Positions 25,236 to 35,028 of a stretch of 64,000 nt of DNA are shown here, one piece after another. The number at the start of each line of letters is the position of its first letter. Within the stretch, counting starts at the first letter, position 1. Position numbers and translations under genes: made by a program. The notes beneath the pieces were generated by a model. That model did not search any database. It was not told the origin of the DNA and was given only the letters and a program-made list of their open reading frames with translations. Source of the DNA: Formosa sediminum (GTDB lineage: Bacteria > Bacteroidota > Bacteroidia > Flavobacteriales > Flavobacteriaceae); assembly GCF_007197735.1 (NCBI RefSeq), contig NZ_CP041637.1:2513001-2577000 (forward strand), in the 5' to 3' direction.

Positions 25236-27590
25236 TTAAAAGTCCCCAAATTTTAATCCAACAAAAACTGTTCTTGGTTGGTTTGGACCATAAATATAAG
25301 TAGAATCACGTCCCGCACCAGAATCAAAATCATCCTGATAACTGTTAAAGATATTTTGTACACCACCACTAATTTCTACATGCACATCTTCAATAGGATC
25401 AAAGTGATAAGTTAATTTGGTGGTCATATCGAAAAAGGCCTCTGTATTAACCAAGTCCATAAAGCCAGACTCACTTATTATATGAGGCACAATCATACTA
25501 CCAGTGTAACTTCCAGTGACATCTAGTCTGAGATCTTCAATAATTTCCCAATTGGTATTTAAAAACCCATATACGTTGGGAGATCGAGTAAATTCATCTA
25601 TAATCACATCGTGTTCATTTACATTACTGCCATCGGCTTCGAAAAGCATTTGATTTTCTTTATATATTGATTTTTGGAGAGTGATTCCAGCTTGGAAAAA
25701 TAAGGAGGAACTAGGAGATACGCTTATTTCTATGTTTGTTCCTGTAACATAGGCTCCCTCTCCATTACGAGATTCTTCTAAGATAGAACCATTAGGTAAA
25801 GTGGTCCCTGTACTCACTATGGTAAAAGGGTTTTTTAAGGTGGTATAAAACCCTTCAACCAACACATTTGTTTGCGTTAAATTGAAATCTTTTGTAAAAT
25901 TAAAAGAGGCTGTATAGGCGTTAGAAAATTCACTTTCTAAATTGTCTGAAAGGATTACAAAACTTTGTTCTCCGCCAACAGATGCAATATGAAGGTCTTC
26001 GTTAAAGGCTTGAGGAGCGCGAAAACCTCTAGCATATCCACCTCTAAATTGTAGGGCTTTAGTAATATCGTATAATAGTGTTATACGTGGACTTAATACC
26101 GTTTCTGCTACATCTGAAGCACGTTCGATATCTTCTATGGTATAATAACCATCCACATCTACATGATCTAATCTGGCACCAATTAAGGCCGTAAATTGTT
26201 CTGATGGTTTCCATTCGTATTGCCCATAAAGGCCATAATTATTCACCTTTTGGTCTACTAAACGGTTATAACCGGTAATGATATCGTCGGTGTCATTCAT
26301 TTGGTATTCTATACCTGTAGTCAGCACGTCGTTAGAGTTAAAATGATGGGTAAATTTAGCTCCTGCAACTACGGCAAGATCTTTTGTAGTCCCAAAAGCA
26401 TTGTTTGCAGCAATAGAGTCGGCATGCGTTCGTCCACCCCCTAAACCACCATAGTAGCTTCCGCGATCGGTATGTTGTACAGAGACATAAGCCGTTACAT
26501 CGTTGGTTCGTGTATCGTTAAATAGCTTATAATCTATACCCGTAAAAATAGTGTTATGATCTAATTGTTCGGTAACATCAGTAAATTGAGGTGCGAGATC
26601 TAGTCGGTCACCACCGCGTCTAAATTCTTTAATAGCGGTAAAATCGACTCCAATTCTGCTATTATCGTTAGGCTTTACAAAAGCTTTAGCTCCAAGTGAA
26701 TTGTTGGTAAGTTTTGTGATTTCGCTAAACCCATCAGTGTTTGCATCAAAAGCATCTCTATTGCGGTACATGCCGTACACCGTAACACCGGCAGTTAGTG
26801 CTTCGTTAATTATAGAAGCATTCATATTTACACTACGGTCTGGTGTTTTACCATCTATAAACCCCAGATACGAACTGACGTCCCACGTATTATTAATGGG
26901 TTCTTTAGTAATGACGTTTACCGTTCCTGCAATGGCATTAGATCCAAAAAGGGCAGAGCCTCCACTACGAACCACTTCTACACGATCGATGATACTTACC
27001 GGAATTTGCTCAAGTCCGTATACGCCATTAAGCGCACTAAACACTGGTCGGCTATTTACGAGCACTTGAGTATACTGCCCTTCCAATCCGTTAAGACGTA
27101 CTTGGGTAAATCCGCAATTTTGGCAATTGGTTTCTACACGAACGCCAGGTTGATAATTTAATCCATCGGCTAGCGAAATAGATTGTGTGGCTCTGAATAA
27201 TTTAGGGCTTAGCACATTAACAATAACGGGTGCTTTTTTTTTGCTGATTCTGTTTCGTGTGGCACTCACCACTACTTGATCTAGGCCCAAAGCATCCTCA
27301 GTAAGATTAAAGTTAAGAGTTTGTTGCGTCCCAGCCTTAATTTTAAGTGTTTTCGTTTCCGTACGATATCCTTGGTAGTGTGCAACTAATGTGATGAGTC
27401 CTGAAGGTACGGTTAAAGTATATGTTCCATTAGCATTGGCATCTACACCTTGCGTTCCAGATTCTACATACACAGTAGCAAAGGGTACCGGGGAACCAGC
27501 AGCAGTAATTGTACCTGAAATTATGGCGTTAGAATTTTGTGCTGTCATTACAACATGCAGTATTAAAAAGAGATACACTATTTTTTTCAT
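25236..27590 (-). CDS. TonB-dependent receptor with CxxC in the plug domain
   Basis: 784 residues: signal peptide, carboxypeptidase-regulatory-like domain (~24-95, VPFATVYVESGTQGVDANANG), plug and barrel. The plug contains NCQNCGF (Cys156, Cys159), VRLNGLEGQYTQVLVNSRP and RVEVVRSGGSALFGSNAIAG. The barrel ends in FVGLKFGDF. This receptor subgroup, with a Cys pair before the NGLEG loop, is common in Bacteroidota; I do not know its ligand with certainty, and heme, cobalamin or metal chelates are all possible. The adjacent thioredoxin-like gene suggests redox chemistry at the cysteines. No Zur-type palindrome was found upstream. Confidence 0.88.
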   Translation of the reverse strand: MKKIVYLFLILHVVMTAQNSNAIISGTITAAGSPVPFATVYVESGTQGVDANANGTYTLTVPSGLITLVAHYQGYRTETKTLKIKAGTQQTLNFNLTEDALGLDQVVVSATRNRISKKKAPVIVNVLSPKLFRATQSISLADGLNYQPGVRVETNCQNCGFTQVRLNGLEGQYTQVLVNSRPVFSALNGVYGLEQIPVSIIDRVEVVRSGGSALFGSNAIAGTVNVITKEPINNTWDVSSYLGFIDGKTPDRSVNMNASIINEALTAGVTVYGMYRNRDAFDANTDGFSEITKLTNNSLGAKAFVKPNDNSRIGVDFTAIKEFRRGGDRLDLAPQFTDVTEQLDHNTIFTGIDYKLFNDTRTNDVTAYVSVQHTDRGSYYGGLGGGRTHADSIAANNAFGTTKDLAVVAGAKFTHHFNSNDVLTTGIEYQMNDTDDIITGYNRLVDQKVNNYGLYGQYEWKPSEQFTALIGARLDHVDVDGYYTIEDIERASDVAETVLSPRITLLYDITKALQFRGGYARGFRAPQAFNEDLHIASVGGEQSFVILSDNLESEFSNAYTASFNFTKDFNLTQTNVLVEGFYTTLKNPFTIVSTGTTLPNGSILEESRNGEGAYVTGTNIEISVSPSSSLFFQAGITLQKSIYKENQMLFEADGSNVNEHDVIIDEFTRSPNVYGFLNTNWEIIEDLRLDVTGSYTGSMIVPHIISESGFMDLVNTEAFFDMTTKLTYHFDPIEDVHVEISGGVQNIFNSYQDDFDSGAGRDSTYIYGPNQPRTVFVGLKFGDF

Positions 27591-27960
27591 GATATGTAAT
27601 TATGTTTTAAGTATTACTAATTTAAAGTTTAGGTAAAACTAAAAATATATTTACAATAAGCAAAATTTAAATTAAGGTTTATGTGTTGAACCATTAAAAA
27701 ATTGTTTTACTGTATGTTAAGCAGATTTGTTTTAAAAGACAAGAGGTGTTAGATCAGGGATTTTTTAAGATGTGTTAGAATTTAATGCATATTAGGGTGG
27801 TTATATACTATGTATGTAAATTAAGGGGAGTGGTTTAGTCACGTATTTTATAGGGCAACCGACTCAAAATGTGCTCATACCGTATAAAGTTTAGCGGTAT
27901 AGCATCTGTACAAAACGGATTTCATTAAATCGTTATATCTTTAATTTTAAAGATTATATT
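27591..27960. other. Divergent promoter region, no gene seen
   Basis: 370 AT-rich bases between the divergent TonB receptor and the DNA-repair cluster. No operator palindrome, RNA gene or small ORF that I can support was found. It must hold both promoters, but no confident -33/-7 pair stands out. Confidence 0.4.
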
Positions 27961-28986
27961 ATGGAATCACCCTTATTAGTTTTTAACGATTATGGTATTT
28001 ATTGCGAAGTAGCCAATGTGTATTTAGATCCTTGGAAACCTGTAGATTGTGCTATTATATCTCATGGGCATGCAGACCATAGTCGGTATGGGCATAAAAA
28101 ATACATTACGCATCATACTAATGTACCTATAATAAAGTACAGGTTAGGCGACATACAAGTAAGTGGTGTAGCTTATAACGAGTCTTTTGTAATTAATAAC
28201 GTTAAATTTTCATTACACCCTGCGGGACATATTATAGGAAGCTCACAAATACGCGTAGAATATCGGGGGGAAGTTTGGGTGTTTTCTGGCGATTATAAGT
28301 TGGAACAAGATGGGGTAGCTGTCCCTTTTGAACCTGTTAAATGTCATGCTTTTATTACCGAGTGCACATTTGGGTTACCTGCATTTAACTGGCCACAACA
28401 AGCCACTGTTTTTAATGCCATTAATACGTGGTGGGCGCAAAATAAAGCTGCAAAACAGACTTCGATTTTATTTGGGTATTCTTTAGGCAAAGCCCAACGT
28501 TTGTTAAAACATTTAGATCCGCATATTGGTACAATATACACCCATGGCGCTATAGAAAATATGACCGCTGTGATTCGGCCCATGGTAGATTTACCAGCGA
28601 CTATACGGATTACCCGAGACACCACTCCGCAAGATATATTGGGAAATATTGTTTTGGCTCCACCAAGCGCTCATGGATCTCCTTGGATTAGAAAAATGGT
28701 GCCTTATGTTACCGCATCTGCTAGTGGATGGATGGCTTTTAGAGGGGCAAGACGGCGCCGAGCAGTAGATCGTGGCTTTGTGATGTCTGACCATTGCGAT
28801 TGGGAACAGCTTTTAACAGCAATAACATATACTGGAGCAGAAAAAATAATCTGTACCCATGGGTATACAGATATCTTTTCTAGATACTTGCGATCTCAAG
28901 GGTTTGATGCAAGAACTGAACATACCCAATTTGAAGGAGAATTACATGAGATGGATACTAAACTTGAACAGGAGGAAAACCTATGA
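27961..28986 (+). CDS. Ligase-associated DNA exonuclease (metallo-beta-lactamase fold)
   Basis: 341 residues. The metal motif HGHADHSRYGH and later HPAGHIIGSSQ, FSGDYK and a terminal SDHCDWEQL belong to the beta-CASP-like nucleases of the SNM1/CPSF group. It is the first gene of the conserved four-gene repair cluster Exo-Lig-Lhr-PdeM described in Pseudomonas putida and many Bacteroidota. Its likely role is 3' or 5' end processing before ligation. The stop overlaps the ligase start by 4 bases. Confidence 0.88.
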   Translation: MESPLLVFNDYGIYCEVANVYLDPWKPVDCAIISHGHADHSRYGHKKYITHHTNVPIIKYRLGDIQVSGVAYNESFVINNVKFSLHPAGHIIGSSQIRVEYRGEVWVFSGDYKLEQDGVAVPFEPVKCHAFITECTFGLPAFNWPQQATVFNAINTWWAQNKAAKQTSILFGYSLGKAQRLLKHLDPHIGTIYTHGAIENMTAVIRPMVDLPATIRITRDTTPQDILGNIVLAPPSAHGSPWIRKMVPYVTASASGWMAFRGARRRRAVDRGFVMSDHCDWEQLLTAITYTGAEKIICTHGYTDIFSRYLRSQGFDARTEHTQFEGELHEMDTKLEQEENL

Positions 28987-30575
28987 AACATTTTGCCAAA
29001 TTAGTTCAAACCCTAGACAGTACTACTAAAACCACTTTAAAAGTACAAGCACTTGCAGCTTATTTTAAACAGGCTAGTGATACAGATAAAGTATGGACTA
29101 TTGCTATATTATCGCATAGAAGACCACCACGACCAATACAAACCACACGACTTAGAAAGTGGGCTTCAGAATTGGCTCATATTCCGTTGTGGTTGTTTGA
29201 AGAATCGTATCATATTGTTGGCGATTTAGCAGAAACGATTGCTTTAATTTTACCTACAAATCAAAATACCAGCGACAAATCGTTAACGGCGTTTTTACAA
29301 GATATGCTTTCGCTTAAACAAGAAGACGAAGCCGTTAAAAAGGAGTATGTTACTACACATTGGAATACCTTAAATTATTATGAACGATTTGTGTTTACCA
29401 AACTTATAACAGGCGGTTTTAGGATTGGAGTAAGTCAGAAATTAATGACTCGGGCATTATCTGTAGCTACGGGAGTAGACGAAGATATTTTAGCTTACAA
29501 GTTAATGGGGCAATGGGATCCGAGTACAATTTCTTTTGAAGATTTGGTTTTAAAGACACGCCCATCAGATTTTATTTCTAAGCCTTATCCTTTTTATTTG
29601 GCATATGGTTTGGAAGGTCCAGTTTCTAGTTTGGGTCCTATTACAGACTGGAGTATCGAGCATAAATGGGATGGGATTAGATCTCAAACGATTATAAGAC
29701 ATCATGAATTGTTTATTTGGAGTCGAGGCGAGGAATTAGTTACAGATAAATATCCCGAATTTCAAGTATTTAAATCGGTACTCCCAAATGGGACCGTTTT
29801 AGATGGAGAAATTTTGCCTTATCCGAATCAGAACATTGGTACTTTTCAAGATTTACAAACACGAATAGGAAGAAAAACCGTTAGCAAAGCCTTGCTAAAA
29901 AAAACACCTGTTATATTAAAAGTTTATGATATTTTAGAATGGGAAGGTAAAGATCTCCGATCACACCCTTTTAGTGAAAGGCGGCAGATTCTTGAACACC
30001 TTATTAAACAATTAGCACCTGAGCAATTGCCTTTACAATTGTCTGAAACCGTAAACTGTGACAATTGGGACGCTGTAATCCAAGAGCGAGCACGTGCACG
30101 TGAAATGCATAGCGAGGGGCTCATGCTTAAACGAAAAGACTCTAAATATTTAGTAGGTAGAAAAAAAGGACATTGGTGGAAATGGAAAACAGACCCCTTA
30201 ACTATAGATGCTGTATTAACTTATGCCATGCGTGGCCACGGTAGACGTTCTAATTTATTTACAGACTATACATTTGGTTTATGGGATCAGGACCAAAAGC
30301 TTGTAACTTTTGCTAAAGCGTATTCTGGGCTTACAGATGCCGAATTTAGACAAGTAGATGCTTGGATTAAACGAAACACTTTAGAACGTTTTGGTCCGGT
30401 ACGTAGCGTGACACCAGAATTGGTTTTTGAAATTGCTTTTGAAGGTATCGCACATTCTAGTCGCCATAAGAGTGGATTTGCAACCCGATTTCCTAGAATA
30501 TTACGGTGGCGACACGATAAAACCATACACGATGCCAATAGTTTAGACGATTTAGAACTATTAATGCACTATTAA
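28983..30575 (+). CDS. ATP-dependent DNA ligase (LigB/cluster type)
   Basis: 530 residues. The N-terminal DNA-binding domain (~1-205) has YYERFVFTKLITGGFRIGVSQ. The nucleotidyltransferase core has the adenylation Lys228 in EHKWDGIRSQ, then LDGEILPY, EGLMLKRKDS and KWKTDPLTIDAVL, and a C-terminal OB domain follows. It joins nicks with ATP, apart from the NAD-dependent replicative ligase. It sits between the exonuclease (4-base overlap) and the helicase (2-base gap), so it belongs to the same operon. Confidence 0.92.
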   Translation: MKHFAKLVQTLDSTTKTTLKVQALAAYFKQASDTDKVWTIAILSHRRPPRPIQTTRLRKWASELAHIPLWLFEESYHIVGDLAETIALILPTNQNTSDKSLTAFLQDMLSLKQEDEAVKKEYVTTHWNTLNYYERFVFTKLITGGFRIGVSQKLMTRALSVATGVDEDILAYKLMGQWDPSTISFEDLVLKTRPSDFISKPYPFYLAYGLEGPVSSLGPITDWSIEHKWDGIRSQTIIRHHELFIWSRGEELVTDKYPEFQVFKSVLPNGTVLDGEILPYPNQNIGTFQDLQTRIGRKTVSKALLKKTPVILKVYDILEWEGKDLRSHPFSERRQILEHLIKQLAPEQLPLQLSETVNCDNWDAVIQERARAREMHSEGLMLKRKDSKYLVGRKKGHWWKWKTDPLTIDAVLTYAMRGHGRRSNLFTDYTFGLWDQDQKLVTFAKAYSGLTDAEFRQVDAWIKRNTLERFGPVRSVTPELVFEIAFEGIAHSSRHKSGFATRFPRILRWRHDKTIHDANSLDDLELLMHY

Positions 30576-30577
30576 TT

Positions 30578-33040
30578 ATGAACAGAACAACATTAGAGCA
30601 ATTTGCAACTCACTGGTTTAGCCAGCAAGGTTGGCAACCCTTTCCATTTCAAAAACAGACCTGGACTGCTTTTTTGCAAGGTAAACATGGGCTTTTAAAT
30701 GCGCCTACTGGAAGTGGAAAAACTTATGCTTTATGGGTACCTATTGTTCTTGAAACCATAAAACGTAATCCCAATTACAAGACTAAGCCTCCAAAAGGAT
30801 TATTAGCCATTTGGGTGACCCCATTACGCGCACTTTCTGTAGAGATTAAGCAAGCTGCCGAACGTTTTGTTACAGATTTAAATGTACCAATAACAGTAGG
30901 CGTTCGTACAGGAGACACATCTGCAAGTATGCGCGCGGCACAAAAGCGCAATATGCCTAACTTATTAATAACCACACCAGAAAGTTTACATTTATTATTG
31001 GCCACTAAAGGGTATGAAAAATTGTTTAAACCGTTAATAAGTGTTGTGGTTGATGAATGGCACGAACTGGTGGCTAATAAGCGAGGTGTGCAAATGACAT
31101 TGGCTTTATCGCGTTTACAGAGTATTGCTCCAGCGTTACGAATTTGGGGTATTTCTGCAACTATTGGAAATTTAGATCAAGCTCGAGAGGTTTTATTGGG
31201 CACTAGGCCGGAACAACTTAAAAATTCAGTTTTAATAAAGGCTCATATAAAAAAGAATATTAAGGTCCAGTCGATTATTCCAAACAAAATGGAAAAATTT
31301 CCATGGCGTGGGCATTTAGGATTACATTTATTAGAAGCTATTGTACCTATTTTACAAGAAAGTGCTTCCACTTTAATTTTTACAAATACACGTTCGCAAT
31401 GTGAAATTTGGTTTCAAAATATTTTAGAAAAGCATCCAGAATTTGCTGGAGATATTGCCATGCATCACGGAAGTATGAGTAGAGACACCCGCCTTTGGGT
31501 AGAAGCGGCTTTACGATTAGGTACGCTTAAAATTGTGGTGTGTACCTCCAGTTTGGATTTGGGTGTAGATTTTAGTCCGGTAGAGACTATTATTCAAGTG
31601 GGGAGCCCAAAAGGTGTCTCCAGATTTATACAACGTGCAGGACGTAGTGGACATCAGCCTGGGCAGACCAGTGTAATTTATTTTTTACCCACACATGCTT
31701 TAGAATTGGTGGAAGCATCTGCCTTAAAACATGCGGTAACTCACACTTTAGTAGAAGATCGTGTGCCTTATCTTAATAGTTTTGATGTGCTTGTTCAGTA
31801 TTTAGTCACTTTAGCCGTTTCAGACGGTTTTTATCCAGAGGTAATCTACCAAGAAGTAAAACATACCTTTTGTTATCAGACGTTAAGTCCAGACCAATTT
31901 CAATGGCTATTAAATTTTATAACCTTAGGGGGTCAGAGTCTATATGCGTATGATGAATACAAACGTGTTGAGGTGTTGCCCGATGGTAAATTTAAGGTTC
32001 AAAGTCGTAGTGTTGCCATGAGACATCGTTTGCAGATTGGTACAATAATTAGCGATGCCGTATTGCAAGTGAAGTTTTTAAAAGGAGGATATATAGGATC
32101 TATAGAAGAAAGTTTTATATCCAAATTAAAACCCGGAGACGTATTTACATTTGCAGGCAGACAATTGGAATTGTTTAGCATAAAACACATGCAAGTATTG
32201 GTAAAGGCCTCTAAACAAAAAACCTCTAAAATTCCTAATTGGCTTGGAGGACGTATGAGTTTTTCTTCAGAAATGAGTGATTTAATTCGGGAAGAATTAT
32301 ATGTGTTAAATTCAAATACACTTAAACATTCAAAAGAACTTAAGGCTTTAAAACCTATTGTTTTAAGACAAAAAAAAGAAAGTATAGTACCCAATGCTAA
32401 TCAATTTTTAATAGAAACGTTTAAAACTCGTGAAGGTTATCATGCTATTTTTTATCCGTTTGAAGGTTATTTTGTACACGAAGCTCTGGCAAGTTTATTG
32501 GCTTATCGTGTAAGTTTATTACAACCCATAACCTTTACTATTGCTTTTAATGATTATGGTTTTGAATTATTATCGGATCAACCTATTCCTATTCAAGCCA
32601 TTTTAGATAATAATTTATTTTCATCAGATTACTTAAAAACAGATTTAGAGCAGAGTATAAATGCTTCAGAACTTGCAAAACGACGGTTTAGAGATATTGC
32701 TGTAATTTCAGGACTTTTGTTTACAGGCTTTCCTAGTAAGTTGGTTAAAAGTAAACATTTGCAAGCCAGTTCTCAATTATTGTTTGGCGTTTTTGAAGAT
32801 TACGAACCCGATAATTTATTATATCAACAAGCTTTTACCGAAACTTTTGAACACCAATTAGAAGCAGGCCGATTGCAATTGGCATTAGATCGTATAAATA
32901 CACAAGACATCATTTGGAAATCGTGTGAAAAGCCAACACCGTTTTCATTTCCGATTATTACAGACCGCTTGCGATCGAAATTATCTTCTGAAAAATTAGC
33001 AGACAGAATAAAACGTATGACGATACAATTAAACCGCTAG
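30578..33040 (+). CDS. Ligase-associated DEXH-box helicase (Lhr-Core)
   Basis: 820 residues. Motifs: Walker A APTGSGKT, WVTPLRALSVEI (Ia), DEWHE (II, DExH), SATIG (III), HHGSMSRDTR (IV), DLGVDFSPVETIIQVGSPK (V) and QRAGRSGHQPG (VI). A winged-helix and C-terminal Lhr domain follow. Length fits the Lhr-Core class of 3'-to-5' DNA/RNA:DNA helicases found in this repair cluster. It starts 2 bases after the ligase stop. Function by family: unwinding of RNA:DNA or damaged duplexes ahead of repair. Confidence 0.92.
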   Translation: MNRTTLEQFATHWFSQQGWQPFPFQKQTWTAFLQGKHGLLNAPTGSGKTYALWVPIVLETIKRNPNYKTKPPKGLLAIWVTPLRALSVEIKQAAERFVTDLNVPITVGVRTGDTSASMRAAQKRNMPNLLITTPESLHLLLATKGYEKLFKPLISVVVDEWHELVANKRGVQMTLALSRLQSIAPALRIWGISATIGNLDQAREVLLGTRPEQLKNSVLIKAHIKKNIKVQSIIPNKMEKFPWRGHLGLHLLEAIVPILQESASTLIFTNTRSQCEIWFQNILEKHPEFAGDIAMHHGSMSRDTRLWVEAALRLGTLKIVVCTSSLDLGVDFSPVETIIQVGSPKGVSRFIQRAGRSGHQPGQTSVIYFLPTHALELVEASALKHAVTHTLVEDRVPYLNSFDVLVQYLVTLAVSDGFYPEVIYQEVKHTFCYQTLSPDQFQWLLNFITLGGQSLYAYDEYKRVEVLPDGKFKVQSRSVAMRHRLQIGTIISDAVLQVKFLKGGYIGSIEESFISKLKPGDVFTFAGRQLELFSIKHMQVLVKASKQKTSKIPNWLGGRMSFSSEMSDLIREELYVLNSNTLKHSKELKALKPIVLRQKKESIVPNANQFLIETFKTREGYHAIFYPFEGYFVHEALASLLAYRVSLLQPITFTIAFNDYGFELLSDQPIPIQAILDNNLFSSDYLKTDLEQSINASELAKRRFRDIAVISGLLFTGFPSKLVKSKHLQASSQLLFGVFEDYEPDNLLYQQAFTETFEHQLEAGRLQLALDRINTQDIIWKSCEKPTPFSFPIITDRLRSKLSSEKLADRIKRMTIQLNR

Positions 33041-33052
33041 ACAGGCTTATAT

Positions 33053-33703
33053 ATGGAAACACTAGAAATTTATTGTAACGCACAACGTTTTATATTACAT
33101 CCTTTAGGCGGTGCTTTTTGGGTTAACCAACGCATGCTTTTAATTGCCGATGTACATTTGGGAAAAGTGACACATTTTAGAAAACATGGCAGTGCGATTC
33201 CTAGAGGAGTTTTACACCAAAATTTTAAGCAATTGCAAAACATCATTTCGGCTTTTGATGTGGATACAGTGTGTATACTCGGGGATTTATTTCACAGTCA
33301 TTTAAATGCCGAGTGGGTAATCTTTAAAACTTGGGTTGCGGCATTGCACTGTAAAGTGGTATTGATATCTGGTAATCATGATATTATTGATGCGAAGCTG
33401 TATGAAGATTTAGGGATTAAAGTTTTAAACAGCTGGCTACTTGATGGGTTTCTATTAACACATCATCCAGAAGTGCGTGACGGATTTTATAATCTATCAG
33501 GTCATATTCACCCTGGTGTCCAATTGCGTGGCTTAGGAAGGCAGCATATAACATTAAGTTGTTTTTATTGGAAAGCGCATCAAATGATTTTTCCTGCATT
33601 TGGAGTCTTTACGGGTAAATATATTATAAAGCCCAGTGCAGAAGCACGTATTTATGTAAACACAGAAACAGAGGTGATCGAGGTTCCTGTTCTTCCCAAG
33701 TGA
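33053..33703 (+). CDS. pdeM: Ligase-associated DNA-damage-response endonuclease PdeM
   Basis: 216 residues of the calcineurin-like metallophosphoesterase fold: LIADVHLGKVTHFRKHG, ILGDLFHSH, LISGNHD, LTHHPE and LSGHIHPGV give the full set of metal ligands. It is the MPE/PdeM component of the Lhr-Lig-Exo cluster, a Mn-dependent DNA endonuclease/phosphodiesterase by family. It follows the helicase by 12 bases and ends the operon. Confidence 0.9.
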   Translation: METLEIYCNAQRFILHPLGGAFWVNQRMLLIADVHLGKVTHFRKHGSAIPRGVLHQNFKQLQNIISAFDVDTVCILGDLFHSHLNAEWVIFKTWVAALHCKVVLISGNHDIIDAKLYEDLGIKVLNSWLLDGFLLTHHPEVRDGFYNLSGHIHPGVQLRGLGRQHITLSCFYWKAHQMIFPAFGVFTGKYIIKPSAEARIYVNTETEVIEVPVLPK

Positions 33704-33827
33704 AGTTGGTTTATTGCTTAGAACACGTAGTAGTTTGTTTGGTTGTAATGCATTAATTTTTGACGTTTTTGAGCTAAGCAAAGTCTTAAAATTAGGCGTA
33801 ATTTATAGAGCCAATTAGAATGATAAA

Positions 33828-34811
33828 ATGTATTACAGAAAAAAACATGGGAGAGGCTTTCGGTATGTAGATGCTTCAAATAAAACAATAAAAGATAGGC
33901 ACTTAAAAACTTGGTTTAAGTCTTTAGTGATCCCACCGGCCTGGACTTCGGTAGAAATAAATGCGAATAAAAAAGCCAAAGTATTAGTTACCGGTCGCGA
34001 TGAAAAAGGCAGGAAACAATATATTTATAATCCGAAGTTTAGAGCAAAACAGAATCAAGACAAATTTGATAGAATTTTAAAATTTGCAAATAGACTAGAA
34101 CGTATGAGACGGGTTACTGGGCAACATTTACGCAAACGTAAATTGTGCAAAGACAAAGTTTTAGCCTGTATGGTTAGACTTTTGGAAGCTGCATATTTTA
34201 GACCAGGAAGTGATTATTACAGCAAAGAAAACCAGACTTATGGTCTGACTACCATGCGAAGTAAGCACTTGCAAATATCTGGCGATGAACTGATATTTAG
34301 TTATACTGGTAAATCTGGAAAATCCCAAGAACGCCATATTGTTGATAAGAAATTAGCCAAAATAGTTGCAGATATAGATGATTTACCGGGCTATGAAATT
34401 TTTAAATTTATTGATGAAAATGGTGACAAACAAGATGTGAAAAGTGAGCATCTTAATGCCTATATAAGAATGGTAATGGGCGATGAATTTTCTGCAAAAG
34501 ATTTTAGAACTTGGGCCGGAACTGTTATTGCGGCTATAGCTTTAGATGAAATTGGATATTCAAAAGCACAAGATCAGAAGGTGCTTGATAAAAATATACG
34601 CGATGCTGTTATAAAAGTGAGTGAGCGTTTGGGGAATACACCTTCTGTGGCGCGAAGTTCATATATAGATCCGCGAGTTATTGAAGAATATGTAAATGGT
34701 AAAACAATAAATTACTTTCAAAAAGAGATTTCAAGACTTCTAAAATCTAAAGAAAATTTATCCAGAGAAGAACTTGGTGTTTTATGTATGCTAAAAACAA
34801 CATTAAATTAA
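33828..34811 (+). CDS. DNA topoisomerase IB (poxvirus-like)
   Basis: 327 residues. An N-terminal beta domain (RGFRYVDASNK, IPPAWTSVEI) leads into the catalytic domain with YGLTTMRSKH, FRTWAGT and the tyrosine nucleophile Tyr279 in SSYIDPRVI. It relaxes supercoils by nicking one strand through a 3'-phosphotyrosine link, without ATP. Bacterial TopIB genes are patchily distributed and often lie near repair genes. Here it follows the Exo-Lig-Lhr-PdeM cluster on the same strand after a 124-base gap, and is probably under its own promoter. Confidence 0.9.
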   Translation: MYYRKKHGRGFRYVDASNKTIKDRHLKTWFKSLVIPPAWTSVEINANKKAKVLVTGRDEKGRKQYIYNPKFRAKQNQDKFDRILKFANRLERMRRVTGQHLRKRKLCKDKVLACMVRLLEAAYFRPGSDYYSKENQTYGLTTMRSKHLQISGDELIFSYTGKSGKSQERHIVDKKLAKIVADIDDLPGYEIFKFIDENGDKQDVKSEHLNAYIRMVMGDEFSAKDFRTWAGTVIAAIALDEIGYSKAQDQKVLDKNIRDAVIKVSERLGNTPSVARSSYIDPRVIEEYVNGKTINYFQKEISRLLKSKENLSREELGVLCMLKTTLN

Positions 34812-34949
34812 TTTGATTTAAAATGTAAGTTATTGGTCTGTAGTATTTAAAGTGTAATGTGTTTAATGCGATTTAAGAATATGATGTGCAATTTTAATTG
34901 CATTTGTTGTATTCTTTTTTAAGCGCGTTTTTAAAAAGACGGTTTTAAA

Positions 34950-34980
34950 TTTTGTAATTGTTACATTTAACTCTATTTTG
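34950..34980 (+). promoter_or_regulatory. Candidate Bacteroidota-type promoter for the BLUF gene
   Basis: TTTTG (34950-34954) and TATTTTG (34974-34980) are separated by 19 bases. This approximates the TTTG / TAnnTTTG pattern of Bacteroidota sigma-A promoters and lies 48 bases before the start codon at 35029. The -7 element lacks one base of the consensus spacing. Confidence 0.35.
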
Positions 34981-35028
34981 AAACTTTTAAGGCTTAAAGT
35001 AGCCTGAAGCTTTAATAGAATAGTACTC

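Noticed and set aside
26701-27069. Plus-strand open frame of 122 codons opposite the TonB receptor
   Set aside because: Shadow of the receptor's plug-domain coding sequence; no independent motif or start signal.
31999-32394. Minus-strand open frame of 131 codons opposite the helicase
   Set aside because: Helicase reading frame is continuous and conserved across this part; no feature in the opposite frame.
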